Shown piece after piece: positions 1 to 9,211 of a DNA stretch of 64,000 bases. This DNA comes from Paraburkholderia adhaesiva. GTDB taxonomy: Bacteria > Pseudomonadota > Gammaproteobacteria > Burkholderiales > Burkholderiaceae. The position numbers and the translations under genes are program-made. The notes under the pieces are model-generated. The model made no database searches. It saw nothing but the letters and a program-made list of their open reading frames with translations, and was not told the origin of the DNA. Within the stretch, counting starts at the first letter, position 1, and each line of letters starts with the position of its first letter. The stretch is from NCBI RefSeq assembly GCF_021390575.1, contig NZ_JAJEJQ010000002.1, positions 744,001 through 808,000 on the forward strand, written 5' to 3'.

Positions 1-303
<303 letters not shown>

Positions 304-311
<8 letters not shown>

Positions 312-1302
312 GGCTGTCTCCGCTGGCGGCGCGGGGAATCGACGCGCTTTGCGAGGCGCGTTGCGCTTCGCGTCGCAGGGTGATGCTTCGGTAGAGCCCA
401 ACAATGCCGTTCGGCAGGAAGATCAGCAGCAGGATCAACAGCGGACCGAATACGAGGAAGCGGTAGGCCTGCATGAACTGCAGCGTCTGGGTCAGCCACG
501 GCAGCGCGAGTGCGCCGATCAGCGGCCCCGCAAGCGTGCCGATGCCGCCCACTACCATGTACATGGTCATGTCGAACGTGTGATCGATGGCAGCGAGGTC
601 GGGGCCGATGAAGCGCACGAAGCCCGCATACAAGCCGCCTGCCAGCCCCGCATAGAAAGTCGAGATAAGAAACGCGATCAGCTTGTTGGTCATCAGGTTG
701 ATGCCGAGCGACTGGGCCAGATTCTCGCTATTGCGGATCGCGATGAAAGTCCGGCCGAGCAGCGAGTCGACGATGCGGCGCATCAGCCACATACCCGCGG
801 CCAGGAAAGCGAGCGTCAAATAGTAAAGCGGCACCGGATTCTCGAACGAGACCGGGCCGACCGACGGCGGCGCCGGAATGCCGATGACACCGACGACGCC
901 GTGCGTGACGGCATCCCACTTCTCGATCACGAGGAAGATGATGTAGCCGACACACAACGTGAAGATCGAGAAATAATGGCCTTTTAGCCGCAGCGAGACG
1001 ATCCCGACGAAGAAGCCGAGCACAGTCGTCACGATGCCGGACGCAACGAACGCGATCCAGAAGGGAACGTTATGATCGACAGTAAGGATACCTACGGTAT
1101 AGGCGCCAACCGCGAGAAACCCGGCATGCGCGAGATTGAACTGGCCGGTATAGCCGGTCAGCAGGTTCAACCCGACCGTAGCGAGCGCGAAAATATACGC
1201 GGTGGACATCACAGTCAGCGAATAGTCGTTGCGGACCACCAACGGCAGCGCGATACCGAGCGCGAGCAGCGTCAGCCACCCGTAATTGCGCAGAATCCTC
1301 AT
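304..1302 (-). CDS. livM: Branched-chain-type ABC transporter permease (LivM)
   Basis: This 332-residue inner-membrane protein begins MRILRNYGWLTLLALGIALP and has about nine hydrophobic segments. It carries the LivM-family features NLLTGYTGQFNLAHAGF near residue 50 and a glycine-rich GGIGTLAGPLIGA stretch near residue 265. The open frame extends far upstream of the ATG at 1302, but that extension only shadows livH. The chosen start makes an ATGA overlap with the livH stop. It should form the channel with LivH and be powered by the LivG encoded next to it. The substrate is unknown; the neighbouring acyl-CoA genes hint at an organic acid rather than an amino acid, which is inference. Confidence 0.92.
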
Positions 1303-2168
1303 GATGCGCGCATCTCCCTTGAAAACAGACCTTGCGGGCGCAACGACAGGATCACGATCAGCAGCACGAATGCGATCAGATCCTGATAGTCGGGCGACAC
1401 GTAGAACGCGCCGAAGCTTTCTGCGAGACCGATGATGAGTCCGCCGACGATCGCACCGGGCACGCTGCCCATGCCACCGAGAATAATGATCACGAACGCC
1501 TTCAGGATCACCACGTCGCCCATGGTCGGATACACGAGGTTGATCGGCGCGTAGAGCGCGGCCGCAACTGCGGCGAGCGCGCCGGAGATCGCGAAGGTTG
1601 CCATCCCGACTTTCCGCGGATCGATTCCGACCAGCGCCGCGCCTTCGCGGCACTGGGCTACCGCGAGGATGGTCGAACCCATCACGGTGCGGTGCAGGAA
1701 CAGTTGGAGGGCGACTACCAGCCCGAATGCGCCGGCAATGATCAGCAATCGCTGGATCGGTGCGATCACCCCGGCCATCTGGATCACGCCTGGATAAGGC
1801 GTGTCCATGTGGTGGAAGTCGGCGCCCCAGAGCGCCTGCGCGCCGGCTTCGAGAAACAGCATCAGACCGATCGCGGCGATCATCGGCGACAGTTCGTTGA
1901 CGCCACGCAAGGGCTGGAACACCAGTTGTTCCGCGACGATCGCGAGCGCCGCGACACTGACTGCCGCGACCAGCATGGCCCACCAGTAGCCGAGGCCGAG
2001 CCGCGTGGTCAGATAGAACGACGCGAAGGCTCCGACCATGTAGAACGCGCCGTGTGCGAAGTTGGGAATCGCAAGAATGCCGTAGACGAGCGTGAGCCCG
2101 AGCGCCACCAGACTGTAGATGCTCCCCAGGGTCATGCCGTTGAGCAGTTGCTGCAAGAGCAGATCCAC
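1299..2168 (-). CDS. livH: Branched-chain-type ABC transporter permease (LivH)
   Basis: This 289-residue membrane protein starts at a GTG, with AGGAGAT just upstream. The N-terminus (LLQQLLNGMTLGSIYSLVAL) and the motifs GILAIPNFAHGAFYM near residue 30 and ILGGMGSVPGAIVGG near residue 230 are those of the LivH permease family. It is the first visible gene of the leftward livH-livM-livG operon and overlaps livM by 4 bases. No binding-protein gene lies directly upstream. The 377-bp gap to the rightward acyl-CoA operon should hold the divergent promoters. Confidence 0.92.
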   Translation of the reverse strand: MDLLLQQLLNGMTLGSIYSLVALGLTLVYGILAIPNFAHGAFYMVGAFASFYLTTRLGLGYWWAMLVAAVSVAALAIVAEQLVFQPLRGVNELSPMIAAIGLMLFLEAGAQALWGADFHHMDTPYPGVIQMAGVIAPIQRLLIIAGAFGLVVALQLFLHRTVMGSTILAVAQCREGAALVGIDPRKVGMATFAISGALAAVAAALYAPINLVYPTMGDVVILKAFVIIILGGMGSVPGAIVGGLIIGLAESFGAFYVSPDYQDLIAFVLLIVILSLRPQGLFSREMRAS

Positions 2169-2545
2169 ACTGATCTCCTGTACGCGAAAAAGCTGGTGAG
2201 CGTCGCCGCGCGTGAGGTCTGCGAGCGACGTTCGCTGGTCGCATACCCCTCGGGCGTAACACGTATTCCGGTCCGGGCCAATTTAGCAATAGATTCCGTC
2301 ATGCAGTCACGTTAGGGAAACTACCAGACGGCCGATCTGGTTGCCAAATACACCAGGAATCACCCGTATAGCCTGAATTCATTCGTAAAAAATGGTTCGT
2401 TTCGTCTTGTTATCGCTCATGGAAACATCCATTGACGGCTCATTTTTGGGCCTGTAGATTCTGCAGTGCAGGCAACGATTCCGTAAAACAGAATGAACGA
2501 TGGCGATGTGACCGGGTTGCGGCATATCGTCGGAGGAGACATCGA
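2169..2545. promoter_or_regulatory. Divergent intergenic region between livH and the acyl-CoA operon
   Basis: About 377 bp separate the livH start from the MaoC-like gene. An AT-richer core around 2330-2420 is the likely place for both promoters. The right end holds a strong ribosome-binding site, GGAGGAG at 2532-2538. I see no convincing operator palindrome or small gene here. Confidence 0.4.
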
Positions 2546-3007
2546 TTGCGGGCTTTTGCACATCTTCGCGAGCTGGCGGACCACGTCGGACAACCGATCG
2601 GCGTGGGTGAATGGATGACCATCGATCAGCCACGCATCGACCGTTTCGCTGAGGTCACCGACGATCTTCAGTGGATACACATCGATCCGGTACGGGCTGC
2701 GGACGGCCCGTTTGGCGCGACCATCGCTCATGGATTTCTGACCCTGAGCCTGCTGCCGTCGCTATGCGCCAGCGCGTTTCGTGTCGATGGCACGGTGATG
2801 GGCGTGAACTACGGGCTCAATCGCGTGCGTTTCCCCGCACCGGTGCCGGTCGGAAGTCGAGTGCGCGCCAACTGCAAGCTGCTTTCTTATGCGCCGCTCG
2901 ACAACGGCGCGCAGGTGACCATCGAGGCCACCGTCGAGCGCGAATCGTCTGGAAAGCCGGTGTGCGTCGCCGAACTCGTGTCGCGCCGGTATTGGTCTGA
3001 ATCATGA
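2546..3007 (+). CDS. MaoC-like (R)-specific enoyl-CoA hydratase (TTG start)
   Basis: This is a predicted single hot-dog protein of the MaoC/NodN dehydratase family, 153 residues from a TTG at 2546. The start is set by GGAGGAG seven bases upstream and by family length; the frame is open further back to 2432 without similarity. The hydratase signature has Asp40 and His45 (TDDLQWIHID), then GPFGATIAHGFLTLSLLP, and a conserved C-terminal half (GLNRVRFPAPVPVGSRVR). It should add water across a trans-2-enoyl-CoA. It opens a rightward operon with an SDR and two acyl-CoA dehydrogenases, which fits beta-oxidation of an unusual acyl side chain. The substrate is unknown. Confidence 0.85.
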   Translation: MRAFAHLRELADHVGQPIGVGEWMTIDQPRIDRFAEVTDDLQWIHIDPVRAADGPFGATIAHGFLTLSLLPSLCASAFRVDGTVMGVNYGLNRVRFPAPVPVGSRVRANCKLLSYAPLDNGAQVTIEATVERESSGKPVCVAELVSRRYWSES

Positions 3008-3105
3008 TTCGTAATCCTATTCAAATTTGATTTACTCGGGATGGTCAGAGTCGCACTAGACCGTCCCGGGAACCGAATCTTCGTCTGATCGACAGGAGAA
3101 GACCG

Positions 3106-3888
3106 ATGCGTTTCAGGGACAAGGTCGCCGTCGTGACCGGAGCGGCCAGCGGAATCGGCCGCGCGACCGCGCAGCGGCTGTATCGCGAAGGCGCTTGTGT
3201 CGCGCTGATCGACCGCAACGCCGAGGCGCTCGCCGCGATCACGGCTGCCATGGAGCCAGCGCGTGTCTGGCATTGGGGCGTCGATGTGGCGAACGAGGAC
3301 GAGGTGGTTGAATGCATCGACGAGGCCGAGCGCCGCTTCGGGACGATCGACGTGCTGTGCAACAACGCAGGCATTGCTGGCGGCGACTATTCGATCATCG
3401 CCGATACCGACACCGGGCTCTGGCCGAAGATCCTCGCCGTCAACCTGATGGGCGTCGTGCATTTCACCAAGCGCGTATCGCGCGGCATGATCGAGCGCCA
3501 GCGCGGTGCAATCGTCAACACGGCTTCGGTGGCCGGTGTGCGCTCGGGCGCGGGCGGCAATGCATACAGCGCATCGAAAGCCGCTGTGATCAATCTCACC
3601 CAGACCAGTGCTTGCGATCTCGGTCGGTGGGGCGTCCGCGTTAACGCGGTGTGCCCCGGGCTGATCGAGACCGGTATGACCGCACGCGTGTTCGAGCGCG
3701 CTCGGGAACTGGGCAAGGCGGACAAACTCGGATCGCGCTGCGAGTTGCTTCGCCCGGGGCGGCCGGAGGAAGTGGCGGCGGTGATCGCCTTCCTGGCTTC
3801 CGACGATGCCAGTTATGTGACGGGGCAGGCGCTGCCTGTCGACGGCGGGAATACCGCCTCGCTAAATCTGCCGGGCATGAAGGTTTGA
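3106..3888 (+). CDS. Short-chain dehydrogenase/reductase (SDR)
   Basis: This 260-residue classical SDR has the cofactor motif TGAASGIG (residues 11-18), NNAG at 86-89, and the catalytic set Asn113, Ser141, Tyr154 and Lys158 (YSASK). Asp36 at the end of the second strand (LIDRN) suggests NAD(H) preference. The C-terminus (YVTGQALPVDGGNTA) is typical of the FabG-like group. It lies about 100 bp after the MaoC-like gene, with its own AGGAGAAG site before ATG 3106. The likely role is oxidation of a 3-hydroxyacyl-CoA or a hydroxylated ring intermediate; the exact substrate cannot be read. Confidence 0.9.
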   Translation: MRFRDKVAVVTGAASGIGRATAQRLYREGACVALIDRNAEALAAITAAMEPARVWHWGVDVANEDEVVECIDEAERRFGTIDVLCNNAGIAGGDYSIIADTDTGLWPKILAVNLMGVVHFTKRVSRGMIERQRGAIVNTASVAGVRSGAGGNAYSASKAAVINLTQTSACDLGRWGVRVNAVCPGLIETGMTARVFERARELGKADKLGSRCELLRPGRPEEVAAVIAFLASDDASYVTGQALPVDGGNTASLNLPGMKV

Positions 3889-3961
3889 AACGGAGCCGTC
3901 CGGCTGTCGTTGTCGACATGAACCCGGACCGGCCACTCCCGACGAGAGGAACCAGGTAGAC

Positions 3962-5170
3962 ATGGATCTGAATTTCACAGCCGAAGAAGAAGCGTTCCGC
4001 ACCGAAGTACTGGATTTCTTGCGCACGTCGCTGCCCGAGAGCGTCGCCGCACGCATGCTCGCCGGCAAACGCCTCACTCGAGATGAGCTGATGCAATGGC
4101 ACCACACGCTGAACCAGAAAGGCTGGCTGGCTAACCATTGGCCGAAGGAATACGGCGGCCCCGGCTGGACGCCGGTCCAGAAATTCATCTTCGAAAACGA
4201 ATGCGCAATCGCGGGCGCACCGCGCGTGGTGCCGTTCGGCGTCAACATGCTGGGCCCGGTCTTGATCAAGTACGGCAGCGAAGCGCAGCGGCAGTACTGG
4301 CTGCCGCGCATCCTGAACGGCGAAGACTGGTGGTGCCAGGGCTATTCGGAACCGGGTGCGGGTTCCGATCTGGCCTCGCTGCGGACCACCGCGGTGCGCA
4401 CGACCATCGACGGCAAGGATTACTACGTCGTCAACGGACAGAAGACATGGACCACGTACGGCCAATACGCCAACATGATTTTCTGCCTGGTTCGGACATC
4501 GAAGGATGTGAGCAAGCAGTCCGGCATCAGCTTCCTGTTGATCGACCTGAACACGCCCGGCATCGAAATGCGCCCGATCATCACGCTCGATGGAGAGCAT
4601 GAGGTCAACGAGGTGTTCTTCACGGACGTCAAGGTGCCGGCTGATAACCTGGTCGGCGAAGAAGACAAGGGCTGGACCTACGCCAAGTATCTGCTGACTT
4701 ACGAGCGCACGAACATTGCAGGCGTGGGCTTCTCAATGGCCGAACTGCATCGGCTGAAGACGATCGCGCAGAAGATCCGCAGCGACGGCCGCGACATCAT
4801 CGACGATCCACTGTTTGCCGCGCGCCTCGCGCGTGTTGAGATCGATCTCGAGAACATGAAGACCACCAACCTGCGCGTGATCGCTGCCGTCGCGGGCGGA
4901 GGCGTGCCAGGGGCGGAAAGCTCGATGCTGAAGATCCGCGGTACCGAAATTCGTCAGGAACTTTCATCGTTATTGCGCCGTGCCATGGGGCCGTATGCAC
5001 AGCTGGAGGCTGACGAAGCCGTGCAGACGCCGGGTGGCATCATGCCCGCGGGCATCGACGAGGCTGCCGGTGCCGCCGCGCAGTATTTCAACCTTCGCAA
5101 GCTGTCGATTTTCGGTGGCTCCAATGAAATTCAGAAGAACATCATCTCGAAGATGATTCTCGGACTCTAA
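3962..5170 (+). CDS. Acyl-CoA dehydrogenase (FadE-type)
   Basis: This 402-residue flavoprotein has the acyl-CoA dehydrogenase pattern: N-terminal helical domain, middle beta domain with QGYSEPGAGSDLASL near residue 123 and GQKTWTTYGQYA near 157, and C-terminal helical domain ending FGGSNEIQKNIISKM. It should introduce a trans-2 double bond into an acyl-CoA and pass electrons to ETF. A second, divergent acyl-CoA dehydrogenase follows after 12 bp. Such pairs often form alpha2beta2 heterotetramers, known for steroid side-chain enzymes of the FadE28/29 type. Whether these two subunits pair is inference. Confidence 0.9.
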   Translation: MDLNFTAEEEAFRTEVLDFLRTSLPESVAARMLAGKRLTRDELMQWHHTLNQKGWLANHWPKEYGGPGWTPVQKFIFENECAIAGAPRVVPFGVNMLGPVLIKYGSEAQRQYWLPRILNGEDWWCQGYSEPGAGSDLASLRTTAVRTTIDGKDYYVVNGQKTWTTYGQYANMIFCLVRTSKDVSKQSGISFLLIDLNTPGIEMRPIITLDGEHEVNEVFFTDVKVPADNLVGEEDKGWTYAKYLLTYERTNIAGVGFSMAELHRLKTIAQKIRSDGRDIIDDPLFAARLARVEIDLENMKTTNLRVIAAVAGGGVPGAESSMLKIRGTEIRQELSSLLRRAMGPYAQLEADEAVQTPGGIMPAGIDEAAGAAAQYFNLRKLSIFGGSNEIQKNIISKMILGL

Positions 5171-5182
5171 AGGACTCGCACG

Positions 5183-6316
5183 ATGCATTTCCAGCATACC
5201 GAAGACCGCCGGATGCTCGCGGATTCACTTGACCGCTTTATTTCGGAACAATATGGCATCGAGGCGCGCAACCGGATCGCGTACTCCGATCAGGGATTCA
5301 GCCGCGACATGTGGCAGCGCTTCTGCGAGCTCGGCATCGTGGGCGCTTTCTTCGATGAAACGGCAGGTGGTTTCGGCGGGCGAGGTTTCGATATCGCCGT
5401 GGTGTTCGAGGCGCTCGGGCGTGGCCTGGTGGTCGAGCCTTTCCTCGATGCACTTATGGTGGGGCGAGCGTTGGCCGAGTCGGGAAACGATAAGCAGCGC
5501 GAAGTGATTGAGAAACTGATCGAGGGTGCCACGGTGGCGGCGCTGGCGCACGACGAACCGGCCTCGCGTTACGAACTGACGAGGGTGACGGCGCGGGCAC
5601 AACGGCACGGCGATGGCTGGACGCTGAATGGCGTCAAGGGCCTGGTGCAACAGGCCGAGGGTGCGGATCTGTTGCTGGTGTCGGCCCGCACGTCAGGCGC
5701 GGACAATGACCGCGACGGAATTTCGCTGTTCCTCGTACCGCGCGATGCACAGGGCGTGAGTGTGCGCGGGCATCGGAGAGTCGATGGTGGGCGCGCGGCG
5801 GAGGTCGTCCTCGACAAGGTCACGCTGGGAGCGGATGCGCTGCTCGGAGCCGAAGGCAAGGGTGCGGAAACGCTTGAACATGCAATTGGCTATGGTCTGC
5901 TGGCCCTGGTATCGGAAGCAGTTGGCGCCATGGAGGTGGCCAAAGCCCACACACTCGAGTATCTGCGCACCCGCGAACAGTTCGGCGTGAAAATCGGCAC
6001 CTTCCAGGCGCTGCAGCATCGCATGGCCGACTTGTTGCTGGACATCGAGCAGGCGCGTTCGGCAGCCATTAATGCGGCTGCGGCTGTGGATGCGCCGGGA
6101 GTGGAGCGTGAACGGAGTCTGTCGGCCGCGAAATATTCGATCGGCCAGATTGGCACGCGCGTGGCTGAAGAAGCGATTCAGCTACATGGCGGCATCGGCA
6201 TGACGTGGGAGTTGCCGCTCGCGCACTATGCAAAGCGTCTTGTCATGATCGACCATCAAATTGGAGATTCGGATCATCATTTGACCCGGTATATCGGGTT
6301 TGGTAAGCAGGTATAG
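5183..6316 (+). CDS. Acyl-CoA dehydrogenase, second subunit-like
   Basis: This is a 377-residue acyl-CoA dehydrogenase family protein, shorter and more divergent than its upstream neighbour. Recognisable parts are GFGGRGFDIAVVFEALGRG near residue 60, REQFGVKIGTFQALQHRMAD near 259, and the C-terminal IQLHGGIGMTWELPLAHYAKRL near 331. The middle flavin-binding segment is less canonical than in the first enzyme, which fits a partner subunit in a heteromeric enzyme. It begins 12 bp after the first dehydrogenase. The porin gene follows almost at once, so catabolism and outer-membrane entry may be co-expressed. Confidence 0.88.
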   Translation: MHFQHTEDRRMLADSLDRFISEQYGIEARNRIAYSDQGFSRDMWQRFCELGIVGAFFDETAGGFGGRGFDIAVVFEALGRGLVVEPFLDALMVGRALAESGNDKQREVIEKLIEGATVAALAHDEPASRYELTRVTARAQRHGDGWTLNGVKGLVQQAEGADLLLVSARTSGADNDRDGISLFLVPRDAQGVSVRGHRRVDGGRAAEVVLDKVTLGADALLGAEGKGAETLEHAIGYGLLALVSEAVGAMEVAKAHTLEYLRTREQFGVKIGTFQALQHRMADLLLDIEQARSAAINAAAAVDAPGVERERSLSAAKYSIGQIGTRVAEEAIQLHGGIGMTWELPLAHYAKRLVMIDHQIGDSDHHLTRYIGFGKQV

Positions 6317-6335
6317 TCTAAATAAGGATAGCGAA

Positions 6336-7460
6336 ATGATAAAAAGGAAGCAAAGGGGGAGGTTACTTTCGTCCACGCTCGCTGTCGCTGGTCTGCTGGG
6401 CGCAGCCGGCACAGCGCAGGCGCAGAGTAGCGTGACGCTGTACGGTATCGTCGACGGCGGTTTTCTGTATACAAGTCATACGTCGAACATTCTTGGAACT
6501 CGTCTTCCCCACCAGTTCTCGTTCACCGAAGGCGGTACGACGCCTTCGAACTTCGGCATGCGCGGCAGTGAGGATCTCGGCGGTGGCATGCGAGCCGTCT
6601 TCCAGCTTGAGAACGGCTTCAGCGTCGCAAACGGCGCGCTTGCCAACTCGAACGGCAACCTGTTCGGTCGCCAGGCGTGGGTCGGCGTAGAGAGTCCCTA
6701 CGGTAAGGTGAAGGCCGGCGTGCAGTACTCGCCGTTTTTTATCTCGCTGTACGAGACTGATGCGCGCGGCATGTCGTATTTCGGCAGCGCTCTCCTCGGG
6801 TACCTCAACAACGTCTTCGTAACGGGTCTTTTCAACAGCAACGCGATTAGCTACACGTCACCGGAAATCGCAGGCCTCGAGGGGTCCGCCATGATGGCGT
6901 TAGGCGGCACTGCGGGGAACTTCCAGGCTGGGCGTCAGTATTCGTTGAGCCTGACCTACCACCTGGGCGGCTTCATGCTCAGCGGCGCACTCTACAACGG
7001 CAACAACGCGACCACCCCCTTGACGACACCGACACCGAGCACGGTCGAATTCATCGGCCGCTCGCTCGGTGCGAGCTATCGCTTCGCGAACGACCTTTCG
7101 ATTTACGCGTCGTATGCGCTATACAAGCAGGCCAGCACAGTCAACAACGCTTTGGTGGGCCAGTTCCACGGGTTTAGCAATAGTGTCTATTCGGGCGGTG
7201 CAAGCTACCGTATCAAGCCGTATCTCAACGTGAGTGCCGGTGTCTACTACACTCGTGACGGTAACAACGGCACTAACCACTCGTGGTTGACGTCCGCTGA
7301 GGCCCAGTTCTACCTCTCGAAGCGTACGACGCTGTACGGCCAGCTCGGCTACGTCAACAACCACGGCGCCATGAACACGGGCCTGTCGGTCAGCAACGCG
7401 CTGTTTGGAACCTCCGGCTCGACCGTGGGTGCGGGCCTCGGTATGCGACACATGTTCTGA
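6336..7460 (+). CDS. Trimeric outer-membrane porin (Burkholderia OmpC-like)
   Basis: This 374-residue porin has a signal peptide ending GTAQA, followed by the Burkholderiaceae mature N-terminus QSSVTLYGIVDGG, LGGGMRAVFQLENGF near residue 95, and a terminal aromatic residue (GMRHMF) recognised by the BAM machinery. The ATG at 6336 is chosen because it begins a proper signal peptide and has AAGGA upstream; the frame is open back to 6300. It lies 19 bp after the second acyl-CoA dehydrogenase and is probably co-transcribed with it. It should form a passive channel, perhaps for that operon's substrate. A paralogue lies at 60500-61693. Confidence 0.92.
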   Translation: MIKRKQRGRLLSSTLAVAGLLGAAGTAQAQSSVTLYGIVDGGFLYTSHTSNILGTRLPHQFSFTEGGTTPSNFGMRGSEDLGGGMRAVFQLENGFSVANGALANSNGNLFGRQAWVGVESPYGKVKAGVQYSPFFISLYETDARGMSYFGSALLGYLNNVFVTGLFNSNAISYTSPEIAGLEGSAMMALGGTAGNFQAGRQYSLSLTYHLGGFMLSGALYNGNNATTPLTTPTPSTVEFIGRSLGASYRFANDLSIYASYALYKQASTVNNALVGQFHGFSNSVYSGGASYRIKPYLNVSAGVYYTRDGNNGTNHSWLTSAEAQFYLSKRTTLYGQLGYVNNHGAMNTGLSVSNALFGTSGSTVGAGLGMRHMF

Positions 7461-7517
7461 TGGCTACACCGGTGGACTGCCGTTCGATCACGCCGAACGC
7501 GTAGTCCGCTTCCGGGC

Positions 7518-7550
7518 GATCACGATCAACTATTTCGGCTGATCGTGATC
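7518..7550. terminator. Perfect 11-bp hairpin between convergent porin and lacI-type genes
   Basis: GATCACGATCA at 7518-7528 and its exact reverse complement at 7540-7550 are separated by 11 bases. The site lies between the stops of two convergent genes. No clear T-run follows on either strand, so it is a candidate bidirectional terminator rather than a textbook one. Confidence 0.55.
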
Positions 7551-7597
7551 GCTGATCACCATGACGCGAACGCGGTCGACGCTGTACACGTTTCAGG

Positions 7598-8614
7598 TCA
7601 GCGTTTCCGGCGCGGTCCAGTCGATGCGCGCACGACGAGTTCGGGCAGCGGACCCAGCACCATCGACGATTCGCGCTCCGGCGTCTGAGTCAAGCCAATC
7701 AATCTCTCGATCGACAACTCGGCGACGGCAGCCGTCTGGATCGCGACCGTCGTCAGCGCAGGATGCACCTGATGCGCGAGTTGAATATCGGTGATGCCGA
7801 TCACCGACACGTCATCCGGCACCGAGTGGCCGAGCGTGATTAGCGCCTGCACCGCACCAATTGCGAGAAGGTCGTTGGTCGCGAAGATCGCGCTCAACTC
7901 CGGGTGGCTCGCCATCAGTCGCATGCAGGCGGCGTAGCCGGCGTCGATCGAATCGCGAATCTGCAACACCGCAGTCGGGTCGGCCTCGATGCCGGCCGCG
8001 AGCATCGCCGCGCGAAAGCCGTTTGAGCGCGCGTCTTGCAGACCGCCGCACCCGTCACCGATTAGCAGGCCGATGTCACGATGACCGAGTTCGAGTAAAT
8101 GCTGAGCGGCCAATGCACCCGCGCGAGCGAAATCGACTGCGATGCACGGCAGGGTGGGCGGTGATTCAGGGTGCTCCCACATCGCAAGCAGAATCGGCGC
8201 GTTGTGCATTGCCGATGCGTAGAGATCGCTGATTGCAATGTCCGTGTTCATCACGAGCACGCCGTCCGCAAGCGTACCTGCGATCTGGTTCAGGTACGCC
8301 CGGCCGATTTCTGCATTATCGTCAGTATTGCAAACCATCAGAAAGTACCCGCTTTTGCGCGCCGCGCGCTCGGCAGCCAGCACAAACTCCGGGTAAAACG
8401 GATTCGAGATGTTCGATAACATCAAAGCAAGTGTTGACGATCGGCCCTCGGCAAGTGCGCGAGCGTTCAGGTTCGGCCGGTAGCCGAGGTCGTCGATGGC
8501 CTTCAACACGCGCGCGGCCGTATCGGGGTGAACTTTCTCGCGATTGCGCAGGACGTTGGAGACGGTGGCGGCGGTAACGTGCGCGCGCTTCGCGACTTCG
8601 GATAACGTGACCAT
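7598..8614 (-). CDS. LacI-family transcriptional repressor
   Basis: This 338-residue regulator has an N-terminal LacI helix-turn-helix (TLSEVAKRAHVTAATVSNVL, residues 3-22) with the hinge helix region near residues 50-60, then a periplasmic-binding-protein-like effector domain. The intergenic region to its right contains two copies of a LacI-style palindrome with a central CG, at 8735 and 8790. Further right lie a sugar-binding protein and a GH42 beta-galactosidase, so it most likely represses that galactoside locus in response to a sugar. The inducer cannot be read from sequence. Confidence 0.92.
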   Translation of the reverse strand: MVTLSEVAKRAHVTAATVSNVLRNREKVHPDTAARVLKAIDDLGYRPNLNARALAEGRSSTLALMLSNISNPFYPEFVLAAERAARKSGYFLMVCNTDDNAEIGRAYLNQIAGTLADGVLVMNTDIAISDLYASAMHNAPILLAMWEHPESPPTLPCIAVDFARAGALAAQHLLELGHRDIGLLIGDGCGGLQDARSNGFRAAMLAAGIEADPTAVLQIRDSIDAGYAACMRLMASHPELSAIFATNDLLAIGAVQALITLGHSVPDDVSVIGITDIQLAHQVHPALTTVAIQTAAVAELSIERLIGLTQTPERESSMVLGPLPELVVRASTGPRRKR

Positions 8615-8734
8615 ATGCAGCCCGATCCCACATTTAGGGAATGTGATTCAAATGTTGCAGATGCCTCGCGAGGTTGCTAGTTTTTCGAAAAACGTCGCGA
8701 AGACATGCAGCATGTCTATGTCCGTCGAATTCGA

Positions 8735-8750
8735 ATTTAAGCGGTTAAAT
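8735..8750. promoter_or_regulatory. LacI-type operator, copy 1
   Basis: ATTTAAGCGGTTAAAT is a 16-bp near-palindrome with the central CG typical of LacI/GalR operators. It lies 120 bp from the divergent lacI-type start and is repeated 55 bp downstream, about five helical turns, which would suit cooperative or looped binding. Confidence 0.7.
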
Positions 8751-8789
8751 GCGCCCGGCACAAGGGGCAGCCTTTTATATTCGACGGAA

Positions 8790-8805
8790 ATTTAAGCGAT
8801 TAAAT
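8790..8805. promoter_or_regulatory. LacI-type operator, copy 2
   Basis: ATTTAAGCGATTAAAT differs from copy 1 by one base (G to A). It lies immediately before the Shine-Dalgarno region of the ATPase remnant at 8821, a position that would block transcription of the downstream sugar genes. Confidence 0.7.
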
Positions 8806-8820
8806 CAAGGCGGAGACAGC

Positions 8821-9102
8821 ATGGCGAAGATTCGTCTGATCTACGTGCAGAAGGTTTATGGCGATCGCTCGCCAGTGATCGCGCGCGTCAGTCCGGCGAT
8901 CGCCCGGCACGACGTCCGTGTCTTTCCCAGCGGGTCGGGTTGCGGCAAGTCCACGTTGCTGCAGATGTTCGCCGGTCTCGAAGACTCCACGCCAAACGAG
9001 TTGCAAATTGGCGGACGTCTCGTCAACGACATACCCACCGCCGGGCGAAGCGTCGCCAGGGTATTCCAGCGCACTTCGCGGTTTCCGCATATTGCCGCCT
9101 GA
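8821..9102 (+). pseudogene. Truncated, decayed sugar ABC transporter ATPase (MalK/UgpC-like)
   Basis: The 93-codon frame matches the start of a MalK/UgpC-type ATPase in register (for example VQKVYGDRSPVI, GCGKSTLLQMFAGLED, GGRLVNDIP and RSVARVFQ) but stops right after the Q-loop. The Walker A region reads FPSGSGCGKST where the family has FLGPSGCGKST, and several conserved positions are altered. The signature, Walker B and regulatory domains are missing. It cannot be a working ATPase. It keeps a promoter-proximal position behind two operators, so it is read as the eroded first gene of a former sugar-uptake operon. Confidence 0.8.
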
Positions 9103-9211
9103 TCGATCGTCAAGGACGGGTCAATGGCTCGTCATGCCGAACTCCGCCACAGAGCGGGTCACACTTCCGGCCCAGCTTAGCCGGTCAACAAGGTAGATAA
9201 GGAGACATACG

